DNA of 64,000 nucleotides from Erinaceus europaeus (taxonomy: Eukaryota; Chordata; Mammalia; Eulipotyphla; Erinaceidae): the NCBI RefSeq assembly GCF_950295315.1, contig NC_080166.1, positions 104,005,693-104,069,692 of the forward strand, given 5' to 3'. Both the position numbers and the translations under genes were made by a program. The notes beneath the pieces were generated by a model. It saw only the letters and a list, made by a program, of their open reading frames with translations. It was not told the origin of the DNA and did no database searches. Below, in pieces: positions 12,158 through 23,445 of this stretch (within the stretch, counting starts at the first letter, position 1; each line of letters begins with the position of its first letter).

Positions 12158-12980
12158 TTATGATCCGCCATCTAGTTTGAATGAAAGTCTAGCAGGATAT
12201 ATTATCCTTGGTTGAAATCCTTTTTCATTCAGGGCTCGATAGATATCTTGCCATTCTCTTCTGGCTTTTAGAGTTTGAGTGGAGAAGTCTGCAATTATTC
12301 TTATGGGTTTTCCCTTGTATGTGACTTTTTGTTTCTCTCTTGCACCCTTTAGGATCCTTTCTTTATCCTTACTTCTTCTCATTGTGACTATGATGTGTCT
12401 TTGGTGTCTTCAGGTCTGGGATGATTCTGTTTGGAACTCTCTGGGCCTCTTGAATCTTGATGTCCTTTCTGTTATTCAGGTCTGTGAATTTTTCCTCTAG
12501 AATGTTTGCTTCCCCTTCCTCTCTTTCTTCCTCTGGCAGGCCAATTATATGAATGTTACTTCTTTTGAGATCATCCCATATGTCTCTGTTGTTGTTTTCA
12601 GTGTCTCTCAATCTCTTTTTAAGCTCTTTCACCTCTTTTTTAGTTTTCTCTAACTCATCCTCTGTCTGACTAATTCTGTTTTCTGCTTCTGTTAGTCTGC
12701 ATTCACTTGCCTCAGCTTCTTTCTTCATTACAGCTATTTCAGCTTTCAGTTCTCTATTTGCCTCAAGATAATCAGTATTTTCCTTGGGGGTCTCCACTGT
12801 TGTTTCCCTAATACTGCCTTTCCTTTCCTCCAATGTTGTTTTCATTTCTGTGATTAATAAGTTTATTATTGCTTGCATACTTTTCTTATCTATGGTTACT
12901 TCTGGCCGATTTGTAGTTTCTTCTGGGCTCTTGTCTTCATTCATTGGAGTAGCAGTTTTATTTGTTTTTGATCTACCCAT
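12158..12980 (-). pseudogene. L1 ORF1 (RNA-binding chaperone), one frameshift
   Basis: ORF1p is the trimeric coiled-coil RNA-binding protein of the L1 particle. From ATG 12980 the first 203 codons are open. They hold a charged N-terminus (MGRSKTNKTATPMNEDKS), a long coiled coil rich in heptads (EDELEKTKKEVKELKKRLRD), then the RRM start NIHIIGLPEEEREEGE. At about 12375 the frame breaks. The C-terminal domain continues in another frame to the stop at 12158 and contains REKQKVTYKGKPIRI and ARREWQDIYRAL. Total length of about 275 codons is a little short of the usual 300-340. A second, N-terminally deleted copy is at 26183-26560. Confidence 0.9.
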
Positions 12981-14633
12981 TTTTTTATTTATGTGTTTCT
13001 TTTTTTTTTTTATATGCTCTGTTGTTCCTCAGTTGTTCTGTCTTGAGTACAAGCAACACTGTACTAAATACCTTTGTGACAATTACACTCACCAACCTCA
13101 GGAATTACAATAGCAACTGGAGCAAGTATTGAAGCAGTTTAATCACTACCAGTTAGCCAAATAATTTCTCCAGTCCGTGAAAAAATAGTAACCAAATCCC
13201 AGTTAATAAGAAAGAGAAAAGAAAGAAGGGATAGCAAGAATAGACAATTATGCAAATCTACTATTCACTGTATATTCTAGGGGTAAGAAGAGGGGAAAGG
13301 GCACTAGAGCAGAGATACACACATAGAGAGTCCACTCTGAGTCAGATTTCTTCCCCAAAATAATTCACATATTCAGAAAGGCAAAGAAGAAGGAAGAAAT
13401 GTATGACAAGATAAAAAAAAAAGAAATAGAAAAAGAAAGGACGAGAGAGAAAAGGGAAAAGATAAGAAAAAGAGCTGTAATTAAAGGGCAGTGAAAGGAA
13501 AGGTTTTTTTCTATTACTTTATGTTTAATTTAATTAATTTAATTTAATTTGTTTGATTAGCTAGGAGGGAGAGGGAGGGGAGAGTCTGTAGAGGAGGTAG
13601 GATTAAGGAGACAAGTTCCTCCCACAATAGATAAGATGCCCACTACCACAGCACTGAAATATATGCTAAGAGTTAATTCTGATCAACCTAAAGGGGGGAA
13701 GATATATGCCTTTATATAATATTAATAGTAAAATAGAGCAGGGTAAAAATAAAATAAAATAAAATAAAAACCCTGTCTCAGATTACCTCAAACCTCGTGA
13801 TCAGAGGCAGCTGATTGTTAAGAATGAGGAAAAAAACAAAAACCTCAGGACTAGACAAGGATAGCTGAAATAGACAGTTATGCAAATCTACTATCCACTG
13901 TATATTCTAGGGGTGGCTAAAGGAGGAAGGGAAGTTGAGCAGAGACCCTCGCAGTGAGAGTCCACACTGAGTCAGAATTCTTCCCCAAAATAATTCCCAA
14001 ATGTGTATCAGTGAATTCAAAAAAGCACACTGTTTAGTGGTGTGGGGGCTGGGGGCTGTGGCTTTGGAACTGTAGGATTAAGGAAGAAAGGATGACAAGA
14101 ATGAGAAAAAGAAAAAAAAGAGAAAAAAAGAAAAAAATAAGAAAAAGAACATCCATAAAAGAGCAGTGAATGGAAAGGGTTTTTTTTTTAATTTATTTAT
14201 TTTCAATTATTTAATTAGCTATGTGGGGTGAGGTGGGGGTGCTGGCTACTTAGAAAGAAAAATGGCCAGAGGTTTCAGAAGGGTATAGACTTAGAATGAA
14301 TGATACTCCCTGGTGGGACAGGAATTTGGTAAAGAAAGAAGCTCCTAGCAGGGGAGCTGGTCCCCAGGGACTTTTTATGGGGGAGGGGGGAAAGGGGGAG
14401 GAGGTATCCTTAAAAATTAAAAGGAAAAAAAAATTTTCCCCTTTTTTCCTACTTTAATTCTTAACCCAAATTAAATTATAGTCATCTCCTTTGTGTCACC
14501 GCTTGGACCCCTTATTGACTGGCCTACTAAAGGCAGAAAATCCTACTGTTTCCAGGAGATGTGGTCAGAGCTCAAGCCACTAGCAGCTTCTCAGTCCGCC
14601 ATCTTCTGGTCCGCCATCTTCCGGGAACCCCCA
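12981..14633 (-). promoter_or_regulatory. L1 5'UTR of the minus-strand element
   Basis: It starts at 14633 with 'gggggttcccggaagatggcgg' type sequence. The GATGGCGGAC core appears twice within 40 bp (14585-14625), a small head duplication. The body is AT- and purine-rich when read on the plus strand. It is closely related to 26.57-28.16 kb and 1668-2410. No open frame. Confidence 0.85.
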
Positions 14634-14677
14634 ATATTTTTGTTTTATAAATAAATTTTTAAAAAAGAAAGTTGTGG
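14634..14677 (+). mobile_element. Tail of the old L1 and first SINE target duplication
   Basis: After the L1 TSD (14634-14648) the old L1 ends in 'ataaataaatttttaaaaaa'. This completes the element begun at position 1. 14661-14677 is the left copy of the 17-bp SINE TSD. Confidence 0.65.
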
Positions 14678-14951
14678 GGAGTCAGGTGGTAGCGCAGTGG
14701 GTTAAGTGCACATGGTGCAAAGTGCAAGGACTGGCATAAGGTTCCTGGTTCAAGCCCCTGGCTCCCCACTTGCAGGGGAATTGCTTCAGAAGCAGTGAAG
14801 CAAGTCTGCAGGTGTCTATCTTTCTCTCCCTCTCTGTCTTCCCCTCTTGTCTCCATTTCTCTCTGTCCTATCCAAGAACAATGACATCAACAATAATAAT
14901 AATAACTACAACAATAAAACAAGGGCAACAAAAGGTAATAAATAAATATTT
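14678..14951 (+). mobile_element. SINE-A, full length
   Basis: tRNA-derived SINE: head ggagtcaggtggtagcgcag, a B-box-like GGTTCAAGCCC, body with paired 'cctgcaggg ... ctgcaggtgtc', a pyrimidine block (tctctccctctctgtcttcc), then 'caacaataataa' and 'gggcaacaaaagg' and an A-rich tail. A perfect 17-bp TSD (14661-14677 and 14952-14968) bounds it. Confidence 0.95.
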
Positions 14952-14968
14952 AAAAAAGAAAGTTGTGG

Positions 14969-15340
14969 CACAATGAAATATTGTATAGCTATTAAGAATG
15001 ATAAATTTAAATTCTTCACCTCATCTTGGACAGAACTTGAAGGAATCACATGAAGTGAGATAAGCCAGAAAGAGAAGGATAAATATGTGATGACCTCACT
15101 TATGGAAAGAAGTTGAGAAATAAGAACAGAAAGGGAAATATGAAATAGGTCTTGGAATGGATTTCGTGTATTGCACCAAAATAAAGAACTCTGGATAGGG
15201 AGAAAGGTCCTCATGTAAGACAACAAAAGAACTAGGCTGGGGGTGAGAGTGCTTTGTAGAAAACTGACAGATTTAACACATGTATTAACTACTGTATTTA
15301 CTGTTAACTATCAAATCTCCCAATAAAGAAGAATGAAGAG
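14969..15340 (+). mobile_element. 5'-truncated L1 3' end
   Basis: Contains 'atagctattaagaatgat', 'tcatcttggacagaac', 'aaggaatcacatgaagtgag' and 'ataagccagaaagagaa', the standard end of ORF2, followed by a short diverged 3'UTR ending near 'cccaataaag'. Old copy. Confidence 0.75.
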
Positions 15341-15368
15341 GAGGAGTAGAAGGAGGAAGAAAGCATAG

Positions 15369-15592
15369 TAACTTCGAGCCCCTGGCTCCCTATCTGCAGG
15401 GGGGTCGATTCACAAGCTGTGAAGCAGGTCTGCAGGTGCCTATATTTCTCTCCCCCTCTGTCTTCCCCTACTCTCTCCGTTTCTCTCTGTCCTATCTAAC
15501 AATGTCGACATCAATAACAAGAACAATAATAACTACAATGATAATTAAAAAAAGCAAGATCAACAAAAGGGAAAATAAATATTTTTTAAAAT
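15369..15592 (+). mobile_element. SINE-A, 5'-truncated inside the tRNA head
   Basis: Begins at the B box (cttcgagcccctgg) and runs to the A-rich tail. A 9-bp direct repeat, AAAGCATAG, is at 15360-15368 and 15593-15601. It therefore seems to have inserted already truncated. Confidence 0.85.
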
Positions 15593-15601
15593 AAAGCATA
15601 G

Positions 15602-15870
15602 AAACAACAAATGTCAAAGAGGTAATGGAATTAACTCTCCTGCAGTACTGGTAGGAATGTAAATTGGTCCAACTTCTGTGGAGTCTGAAGAACTCTCAGA
15701 AAGCTAGAAATGAATGTACCCTATGACTTGGCAATTCCTTCCCTTGGTATATCTCCTAAAGAATCAAGTACACTCATCTAAAAGAGATCTTTGCACACAT
15801 ATGTTCATAGCAGCATGATTTGTAATAGTCCAAACTTGGAAGCAACCTAGTTGTCAGGAAAATGAAAGAA
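15602..15870 (+). mobile_element. L1 ORF2 3' fragment, old
   Basis: Matches the cysteine-motif region of ORF2 ('ggtaggaatgtaaattggt', 'ctctcagaaagctagaaatg', 'tatgttcatagcagca'). Many changes and no open frame. Confidence 0.75.
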
Positions 15871-16191
15871 AGAAAAAAAATCACCTTTGTATGGAAATTA
15901 ATTTCTCTCTGACTCTAGTAAGTCAGGGAAAACCAGACAATAGCCCACCTGGTAGGATACCCACTCTACCAAGCACAAAAATGCCTGAGATTCTAAATGC
16001 TGCCCCGTATGGGAATATGTTACTTCAAGGAAATTATAGAAACGGTGAAGTTGTATGATTTTCTTCTCAGTGTCTTCCTCATTGTTTCAAATAATAAAAT
16101 GTTCTGGGAGTGATGATAATGGATATTTCAAAGTCTTGTGCCACACACATATAAACACATGCACACACTGGTTGGTATATATGTATATATA
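15871..16191. other. No gene seen
   Basis: Non-repetitive AT-rich sequence with a short (AC/AT)-rich part near 16145-16195. Confidence 0.5.
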
Positions 16192-16466
16192 GTTTTTTAA
16201 TATTTATTTATTCCCTTTTGTTGCCCTTGTTGTTTTATTATTATAGTTATTATTGTTGTTGATATTGATGTCATCATTGTTGGATAGAACAGAGAGAAAT
16301 GGAGAGAGGAGGAGAAGACAGAGAGGGGGAGAGAACGACACCTGCACTTGCTTCACCACCTGTGAAGCAACTCCCCTGCCGGTGGGGAGCCAGGGGGTCC
16401 ATATGCAGGTCCTTGCACTTTGCGCCACGGTGGGCTTAGCCCGCTGCTCTACTAGCTGACTCCCAC
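16192..16466 (-). mobile_element. SINE-A
   Basis: Inverted copy: T-rich end, 'cccttttgttgcccttgttg', purine block, then the tRNA head ending 'agctgactcccac'. TSD not obvious. Confidence 0.9.
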
Positions 16467-16749
16467 TACTCTATATACTTTTTTTATATAGTTACATATG
16501 TAATTTTATTTATACTTTTGTATACACACATATATACACATATACATATACACATACAGACTTTTAAAGTAAGGTAACTTCTTTTTACAGAGAGCTAAGA
16601 GCTGTGTGTAACTGAATTTGTTAATGTACTACGGATGACATTACAAACGCATATTTTAGAAGTGTTTATAGGCACATTATATTGCAACTACCCTAAGTAG
16701 GAAAAATGAAATATGGACATTAACTGACACAAGCATACACTACAAAGGA

Positions 16750-17066
16750 GCCAATGAACTTTTTTTTTTTTTTCTGTCATCGATGAGACTTCACCTCTCC
16801 AGGAATTTCAGATAGACAGAGGAACATTCTAGACTGTACTCATTTTGGGACCAGACTTCTAGGAGTTGCAAAGTAGGTTGACCAAGCCTCCCTTCAGAGA
16901 GTGGGATATGCTTTTCTCTTTTCTTCTTCTTTTTTTTTTTAACCACCGAAATTATCACTGGGACTCTGTACCTGGATAGGTCCACTACTCTGGCAACCTT
17001 TTTTTTTCCTTAACATAGAGTGAGAGACAGACAATAACAGATAGGGTGAGAGGGACATTATATGGC
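16750..17066 (-). mobile_element. Mosaic of old inverted SINE pieces
   Basis: Two T-runs (16761-16772, 16930-16940) each start an inverted repeat tail. 16941-17040 resembles the long-tail end of SINE-A ('ttatcactgggactctgt'). 16774-16920 resembles an older SINE type and is only weakly recognisable. Confidence 0.5.
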
Positions 17067-17336
17067 TCCCCACCAGCACGGGGGTCGCTTCACAAGTGGT
17101 GAAACAGGTCTGCAGCTGTGTATCTTTCTCTTCCCCTCTCTGTCTGCCCCTCCTCTCTCGATTTTTCTCTGTCCTGTCCAACAACAATTACAGCCATGAC
17201 AACAATAATAACAACAGCAACAATGATAAAACAAGGGCAACAAAAAGGAAAAAAGTATCCTCCATGAGCAGTGGATTCCTAGTGCAGGCACCAAGCCCCA
17301 GTGATAACCTTGGAGGAAAAAAAATAAATTAAAATG
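17067..17336 (+). mobile_element. SINE-A, long-tail form, 5'-truncated
   Basis: Starts at 'ctccccaccagcacgggggtcgc'. After 'gggcaacaaaaagg' it carries the extra domain 'gagcagtggattc...agccccagtgataac' before its A-rich end. The short form (for example 41481) lacks that domain. Confidence 0.85.
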
Positions 17337-17340
17337 ATGA

Positions 17341-18235
17341 CATAAGAATCCTGCAAAATCTGTAAACATACTATTTAAAATAAACCAAATTTTCAACAAT
17401 ATGCCTGTGACTTGTTTTCAGTTTGCTTAAAGGAAATACCATTAATTTATGTTGCCTCCAAGGTTCAGATGAATCTCAAAGGAAATACTAGCTGTCAGAA
17501 AACTCATGACATATCTTTACATGCCTTTCTATGCAAAAAAAATGCATTATGACTTTTCTGACAACCCAATAGTAGAATTTATTTTTCCAGATTTTCAGCT
17601 GAGATAGTCACATCCTACATAACAGTCTATCTTGGGATTAATTACTAGTAATGGGTATCCAAAGGAAATTGTTCCCTGCTGCTGTGAGTGAGGAGTGTCA
17701 CAGGTGGTAATCATCAATTGGGAAAGAGTAGTCTGAGTCAAGACTACTTAAGTTTCATTTGTAAATCCACTATATCTGAATGCTTTAAACACAAACTGGT
17801 ACTCAGCATAGTGACCTACAGTGTTTTTTTAAGCAAAACAAAATTATTTGTGTTTATAAAGTAAAATACAGATTTGCTATCATGTTATTAATGTATGACA
17901 ATAGGATACCTTCTTGTTGTGGATGAAATGAACTCTCAGGCAGATATCTGAGTCAAATTAAGATTAACCAAAGGTGGTACAATTTACCTTGGCTTATTTT
18001 TGCATGGAATAAAAGTAGTTTGGGGCAAGTTGCATTAATTAATTATGTTCTGGCACTATAAATGCTTAACTAAAACATAAATATTGCTATTAGCTTAATC
18101 CTATTGTTGATATTTATAACATTTGTTGGGGGGAATTATATATCATCAGTAAATTGTCCTACTGTGTTTTGTGGCTCAAAATACATAACCAAAAAATGCT
18201 ATTTAGTTGGTTTATCTTTATAACATTAAAATACT
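17341..18235. other. Single-copy non-coding stretch
   Basis: No repeat or coding frame seen. Contains several TAATTA/TTAATTA-type sites (17640, 18035), so conservation would be worth testing. Confidence 0.5.
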
Positions 18236-18243
18236 TGAGTTGA

Positions 18244-18525
18244 GGGAGTTGTGTGGTAGCACAGCCGGTTAAGTGCAGGTGGCGCCAACGCAAGGACCAG
18301 AGTAAGGATCCCAGTTCGAGTCCCCAGCTCCCCACCTGCAGGGGAGTGCTTCATAGGCAGTGAAGCAGATCTGCAGGTGTCTTTCTCTTTCCCTCTCTGT
18401 CTTCCCCTCCTCTCTCTGTTTCTCTCTGTCCTATCCAACAACGATGACATCATCAACAACAATAATAACTACAATAAAATTACAAGGGCAAAAAAAGGGA
18501 ATAAATAAATATTAAAATATATATA
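18244..18525 (+). mobile_element. SINE-A
   Basis: Full-length with an 8-bp TSD, TGAGTTGA, at 18236-18243 and 18526-18533. Confidence 0.92.
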
Positions 18526-18689
18526 TGAGTTGAATCTTTATTTATTAGAAGTAATAGAGCAGATGAGATCTGAATAAAGTAAAATAATATAGATTATTAT
18601 TTCAAATGCATCTGACTCTTTTTCATATAGTTCCATGATCATAAAAATTCTTGAGAGAAAATATTTAAAAGAGATGTTAGGGCAATTTG

Positions 18690-18836
18690 GGAGTGTTACA
18701 GAAAGAGAGAGAAATGCAGCACTGCTTTACCAATTGTGAAACTTTTGTTCAGCTAGTGGGGAACTGGAGCTGGAATCCAAGCCCCTGCTCATGATAATGT
18801 GTAGTCTCAACTACGGGTGCCACCACCTCTTCCTGC
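18690..18836 (-). mobile_element. SINE-B, diverged
   Basis: Inverted SINE-B body ('ttgtgaaacttttgttcagc', 'gtggggaactgg', 'gccaccacctcttcc'). Tail lost. Confidence 0.55.
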
Positions 18837-19101
18837 TATTTGGTGACTGACTCCTACTGAGTCATCTGTAAGGCTCAGCAGCATGTTGACAAAATAGAAA
18901 AACTCCGTTATTTTCTGTAAAATATTTACTTTGTCTATGAAGGTAATTCAAGGTTTATCTGATTTTTTAGAAGTCAAATAAATGGACTGAGTGGTGGCTT
19001 AATTGAGTAGAGCACACATTCTGTCATTCATGAGGACAGGGTCAAGCATTATGTCCCCAGCTTTAGAAAGGTGGAGCAGTGTGGCAAGTATGTATTCTTT
19101 T

Positions 19102-19419
19102 TTCTTTTCTCTTCTTTTCTTTTCTTCTCTTTTGCCTCAAGGGTTATCATTAGGACTCGGTGCCTACACCAGGAATCCACTGATCCTAGAGGTCATTTTT
19201 TCCCATTTTGTTGTTGTTATTGTTACCATTGATGTTGTTATTGTATAGGACAGAAAGAAATCATGAGAAGAGGGGAGACATAGAGAGGGGAAGAAAAAGA
19301 CACCTGCAGACCTGTTTCACTGCTTGTGAAGTCACCAGTGAGTGGGGACCTGTGGACTCAAACCAGGATCCTTACACCTGTCCTTGTACTTAACCCTCTG
19401 CACTAACGACCGACCCCTA
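19102..19419 (-). mobile_element. SINE-A, long-tail form, nested
   Basis: The inverted long-tail end ('cctcaagggttatcattagg') and the complete head ('cgaccgacccc') are present. TSD TATTCTTTT at 19093-19101 and 19420-19428. Confidence 0.85.
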
Positions 19420-19519
19420 TATTCTTTTCTGTTTCTGTCTATCCCTCTTTTATCTCTCTCTATTTTTCTCTGTCTCACACTATCAAAAAGAATAAAAGGT
19501 GGAAATAAAGATGAAAGAA

Positions 19520-19632
19520 TGAAAGGAAGAAGAAGGAAAGAAGGAAAGAAAGGAAGAAGGAAGGAAGAAGGAAGGAAGGAAGGAAGGAAGGAAGGAAGGA
19601 AGGAAGGAAGGAAGGAAGGAAGGAAGGAAGAA
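19520..19632. repeat. (GGAA)n microsatellite
   Basis: Nearly pure GGAA units at 19570-19630, preceded by an impure GGAA/GAA run, in the tail of the old SINE. Confidence 0.95.
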
Positions 19633-19710
19633 GTCAAGGGGAAAAAATAGCCACTGGGAACAGGAGTTGTACAGACACAGTGAACCCTGGTCATAACTCT
19701 GGGAGCAAAA

Positions 19711-20500
19711 AAAAAAAGTTGAATAGATATAGTTTAAACATATGTACCATGATTTTCCCAAAAAATAACGTAACTTTTTAAAACAATATATTTTTTTTCA
19801 CTGAATGGTTAATGCAGTTTCTTAGAAGTGCTTAATGCTAGCCATTATTAGTACTGGGTCTTGAGTTAGGAAATATCAGAAACTTCCAAAATTCTCTTTG
19901 ATTATTGGAAGCAGAATTAATTCACCACAAACTTGAAGTCTAATATAGTTTTTCCATAAAACAAACAAAGAAGCAAAAAAAATATAGTGCTTCCATAACA
20001 ACTCACTATAAAAGGATATTGGTTATACCATCTAGATAAATACTGTTTTTTCAATTAGGAACCAGACAGTAAAGAAGCCTCTCTAGGTATTTTGAAGGGA
20101 GGAAATTATTGAATTTCTTACTGTTATGTTAGGTTGAGCAGAATTGATTTAACAACTGTAGAAAAATAACAAATAGTCTACTAGTAGGATGTTTCTTCTA
20201 CTTCTAGGGTAGAAGGACAAAGAGAAGCTTAAGAGATAGAAGAAGTCAGAGACTAGACACACTTGCAGAATCAAGTCCAAGTAATCTGAAAGACTAAATC
20301 ACAGTGTAGTAGGATTTAGGGGTAGATCTTTGAAATATTAGTAGCTCATGTAAGTGGTGACTTCATGAATGGGATAAGAGTACTTAAAAAAAAAAAAAGA
20401 GCACTTACAAAAGGAAGCCCATAGAGCTTCCTTTTGCCATATAAAACAAAAACATGCAAACAAATAAAGAAGATAGTCACTATTTAAATAGTAAGTGATT
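19711..20500. other. No gene seen
   Basis: AT-rich, apparently single-copy sequence. The only repeat is a short A-run at 20387-20398. Confidence 0.5.
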
Positions 20501-20655
20501 CACTATTTACAAGCTTCAAAACTGAGAAACTGGGTCAGAGAAAACCTACCTTGTGAAACTTTGATACAGCATGGATGTTCCACAGCACTGAGGAAAGTTC
20601 TGGTGTTGCAGTGTCTCTCAATCAGTCTCTTTGCCTCTCTCTTTTTCTTTGTTTG

Positions 20656-20658
20656 AAA

Positions 20659-20697
<39 letters not shown>

Positions 20698-20699
20698 AT
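20656..20699. repeat. (AAAT)n microsatellite
   Basis: About eleven AAAT units, probably grown from the A-rich tail of an old retroposon whose pyrimidine-rich body is at 20600-20655. Confidence 0.95.
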
Positions 20700-20895
20700 G
20701 GGCTGGTGGTGGCACATCTGGTTGAGTGCATCTATTACAATGTACAAGCACCCAGGTTCAAGCCCTCAGTCCCCACCTGCAGGGAGGAAGCTGCATAAGT
20801 GGTGAAGCAGTGCTGCCAGTGTTTCTTTCTCTCTGCCTCTTGATTTCTTCCTTTCCTCTTTATGTCTGGCTGTATCCATCCAATAAATAAGTATA
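20700..20895 (+). mobile_element. SINE-B
   Basis: Head 'gggctggtggtggcacatct', 'aggttcaagccctcag', 'ccccacctgcaggg', 'ctggctgtatccatccaata' and AATAAATAA tail. Confidence 0.9.
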
Positions 20896-20934
20896 ATAAA
20901 AAATTCAAAAATATTGCAAACATCACCTAGGAGC

Positions 20935-21320
20935 TGTGAAATCATAAATGTATAAGATTGAGGCTTCAAAAATATCAATAAAATACAATTTATTGATTAA
21001 TAAAAAAGCAACTATTCTTTAACTAATCCAATGTATGTCTTATTTAGAGAAAATTACAACTTCAGGACATAGATTTCTACTGCTGAAGATGCAAGCAAAG
21101 TCAAAGAAAAGGAAGAGTCAGGTTCTTCCTCTCACACCCTTTTCTCATTGACCACATGTAGCTATATGTCAAGACAGTGGAAGAAGACAATGGAAGAAGA
21201 TAGTGGAAGGTGGCGGGGGTGGGAGGGGTAGTCTTCAAACACAGTTCAGAGATGGCAAAGAATAGGACTTGTAGTGAGGGGATGGAAGCTTCATTCCAGC
21301 AATTATATAAAAATATATGA
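20935..21320. other. No gene seen
   Basis: Apparently single-copy AT-rich sequence with a short GA-rich part at 21175-21240. Confidence 0.45.
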
Positions 21321-21322
21321 TA

Positions 21323-21600
21323 GGGCCTGGCAGTAGTGCACTGGGATAAACACATATAGTACCATGAGCAAGGAAGGACCTGAGCCAGGGTCCCATTTCC
21401 AGCCCAAGTCCCTCACCTGCAGGAGGGCTGCTTCACAAGTGGTGAAGCAGGTTTACAGGTGTCTATCTTTCTCACTCCCTCTCTATTTCCCCCTCCCTCT
21501 TAATTTCTTTCTGTCCTGCCCAATGAAATGGAGAAAAATGGTCTTTAGGAGCAGTGTATATCGGCACTGAGTCCCACCAATAACACTGGAGACAAATAAT
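21323..21600 (+). mobile_element. SINE-A, long-tail form, diverged
   Basis: Head 'gggcctggcagtagtgcac', body 'gctgcttcacaagtggtgaa', extra 3' domain 'ggagcagtgtatatcgg...aacactggag'. Confidence 0.85.
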
Positions 21601-22167
21601 AATATGAAAAGTAAATAAATACAAATATGTGATATAAGAAAAAAAGATCAATAGAAAAGGACAGAGATAAGATGGTAAGTTATTAAGGAACAATCTTTCC
21701 AAGGTAGAAATAAGTGAAGCAATTCTTTCAAAATATCTAACAGTTAACTTAAATATTCTTTTGTTGCTGGATTGGATCCAAATCCTATTCTCTGAAACTA
21801 CTGAGATTAACTGAAATTTTCTTGGTTGCCTTTCTTAGTTTCTACCTGATAAAGAACTACTGAATATATATTTTTTAAGAATTGTGTTTTATAAATGCAT
21901 TCTTATAAATGATCTTTCAGTTTGTATTTCCAACATTAATATGAGAGACTCACAGACCCTAAACCTTTAATGCTATAAATTTTTATTAGTAATTTAATAT
22001 ACAAAATTGTTAGATAAACCCTACTTCAGAATACCAAAAATATTAAAATAAAAAAATCCCCTTAAAATTCTTTATTAAAATAAAGAATTGAAGATACTAG
22101 AAAACCAAACACATATTTAAGAAAATGTAAACTCTACCTGTTCCAAGTTTCTGAAACAAATTTTACA
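21601..22167. other. No gene seen
   Basis: AT-rich non-repetitive DNA. Confidence 0.45.
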
Positions 22168-22178
22168 AATTATATTTA

Positions 22179-22392
22179 GGGGCTGGGTGGTGGCACACCT
22201 GGTTGAGTGCACATCTTACAGTGTGCAAGGATGCAGGTTCAAGCCCTGGGTCCCCACCTGCAAGGGGGAAGCTTTAAGAGTGGTGAAACAGGGCTGCAGG
22301 TGTTTTTCTTTATCTTTCTCTCTCCCTCTCTCTCTTTCCTTACCCTCTCAATTTCTGGCTGTCTCTGTCCAATAAATAAAGATAATATTTTT
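22179..22392 (+). mobile_element. SINE-B, full length
   Basis: 11-bp perfect TSD, AATTATATTTA, at 22168-22178 and 22393-22403. Clean boundaries define the SINE-B consensus: about 214 bp ending 'ccaataaataaagataata'. Confidence 0.93.
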
Positions 22393-22403
22393 AATTATAT
22401 TTA

Positions 22404-23221
22404 TAGAGTTCTGAAGATAATTTTCTCTGTAAATAAAAATGTCAAAGGACAGTCTTTTATAAAATGACATCTCAAGCCTTACTTCTGAATTACTTCTATA
22501 ATTCATTGTTCACAGATCTCTTCACAGTAGGTAACAAAAGAATTCCCTAGTGTCAAAAAACAATGTCACTCTAACATTTTCCATTACAACAACAACTAGT
22601 TTTATTAGTAGTTTCTATTCAACCTAATAGATTGGAATTATTTCTTATCATAGGGGTGAAGAGATTGGTAAAATGCATGTCTTTCCTTGAGCAGTGGCAG
22701 CTTTTTGATTTGCTGTCTCCTGTAGATTTATCCAATAACCACAGTTGACCTTTATCTCAATGTAAAGCTCACTGTTCATCCATAGTGAAATGTACCATGT
22801 TGGTAATCATTTTCTTTTGAAATCATTTTAGTTTGTCAAAAGGGCAGGTTTTAAAGAGCAGGAACAGAACCCCTTAGGAATACTTAGAGGCTGTATAGCC
22901 TGCCTTTCATACTATTCAACCTTTTACTTAAAAAGAGTTCTTTTCAACTCTCAAGTCTCACGCCAACTGCCTCAAAGAAAGAATGAAACAATGTCTTCTG
23001 TCAGTCATTTTCTTGCAATGGTTGAAGGGACTCCCCGATAGAAGGTGCATGTTGAAAATAATGCTTCAGTGAGAGTATCACTATGTAGTTCCCAGAAAGG
23101 ACTTTACAGATAAATTACAGTTAATGTGAGCTGGATAATATTTCTGTGAAACCACAGGATATACTAAGAGAGACAGAATTTAATATATCCAAAGGACACT
23201 TATTGCTTTTATTCCTTAACT
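22404..23221. other. Single-copy non-coding stretch
   Basis: No repeat recognised and no open frame above noise. Confidence 0.45.
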
Positions 23222-23231
23222 AAAAGGATTT

Positions 23232-23445
23232 ATAGGGCCAAGTGGTGGTACACCTGGTTAAGTTAATACATTACAGTGCACAAGTACCCAGGTTCAAGCC
23301 CTAGCCCCCACCTGCAGGGGAAAAGTTTGTCAAGTGGTAAAGTAGGGATGCAGGTATCTCTCTGTCTCTCTGTTGTCCCTATTCCTCTCAATTTCTCTAT
23401 GCCTCTCTCAATAATATATAAATAAATAAAATATTAAAAAGAATA
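23232..23445 (+). mobile_element. SINE-B
   Basis: 10-bp TSD, AAAAGGATTT, at 23222-23231 and 23446-23455. Confidence 0.92.

Larger units (their letters stand above)
7729..14633 (-). mobile_element. Minus-strand L1, near full length, defective
   Basis: Read on the minus strand it has a 5'UTR (14633-12981), ORF1 (12980-12158), ORF2 (12018-9532), 3'UTR (9531-7790) and A-rich tail (7789-7729). A perfect 15-bp TSD, ATATTTTTGTTTTAT, is at 7714-7728 and 14634-14648. ORF1 has a frameshift. ORF2 has frameshifts, stops and a 1.37-kb internal deletion with a 38-bp filler. A solo LTR sits in its 3'UTR. It lies tail-to-tail with the plus-strand L1, about 112 bp apart. Confidence 0.93.
18983..19710 (+). 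mobile_element. Old SINE split by a younger SINE
   Basis: Head 'gactgagtggtggcttaatt' at 18983-19101 and tail 'ctgtctatccctcttttatc' from 19429 onward belong to one old plus-strand SINE. The nested inverted SINE occupies 19102-19419. The old tail holds the (GGAA)n array. Confidence 0.6.

Noticed and set aside
19332..19761. Lysine/glutamate/arginine-rich and serine/phenylalanine-rich repeat proteins
   Set aside because: Pure translation of the (GGAA)n microsatellite on both strands.
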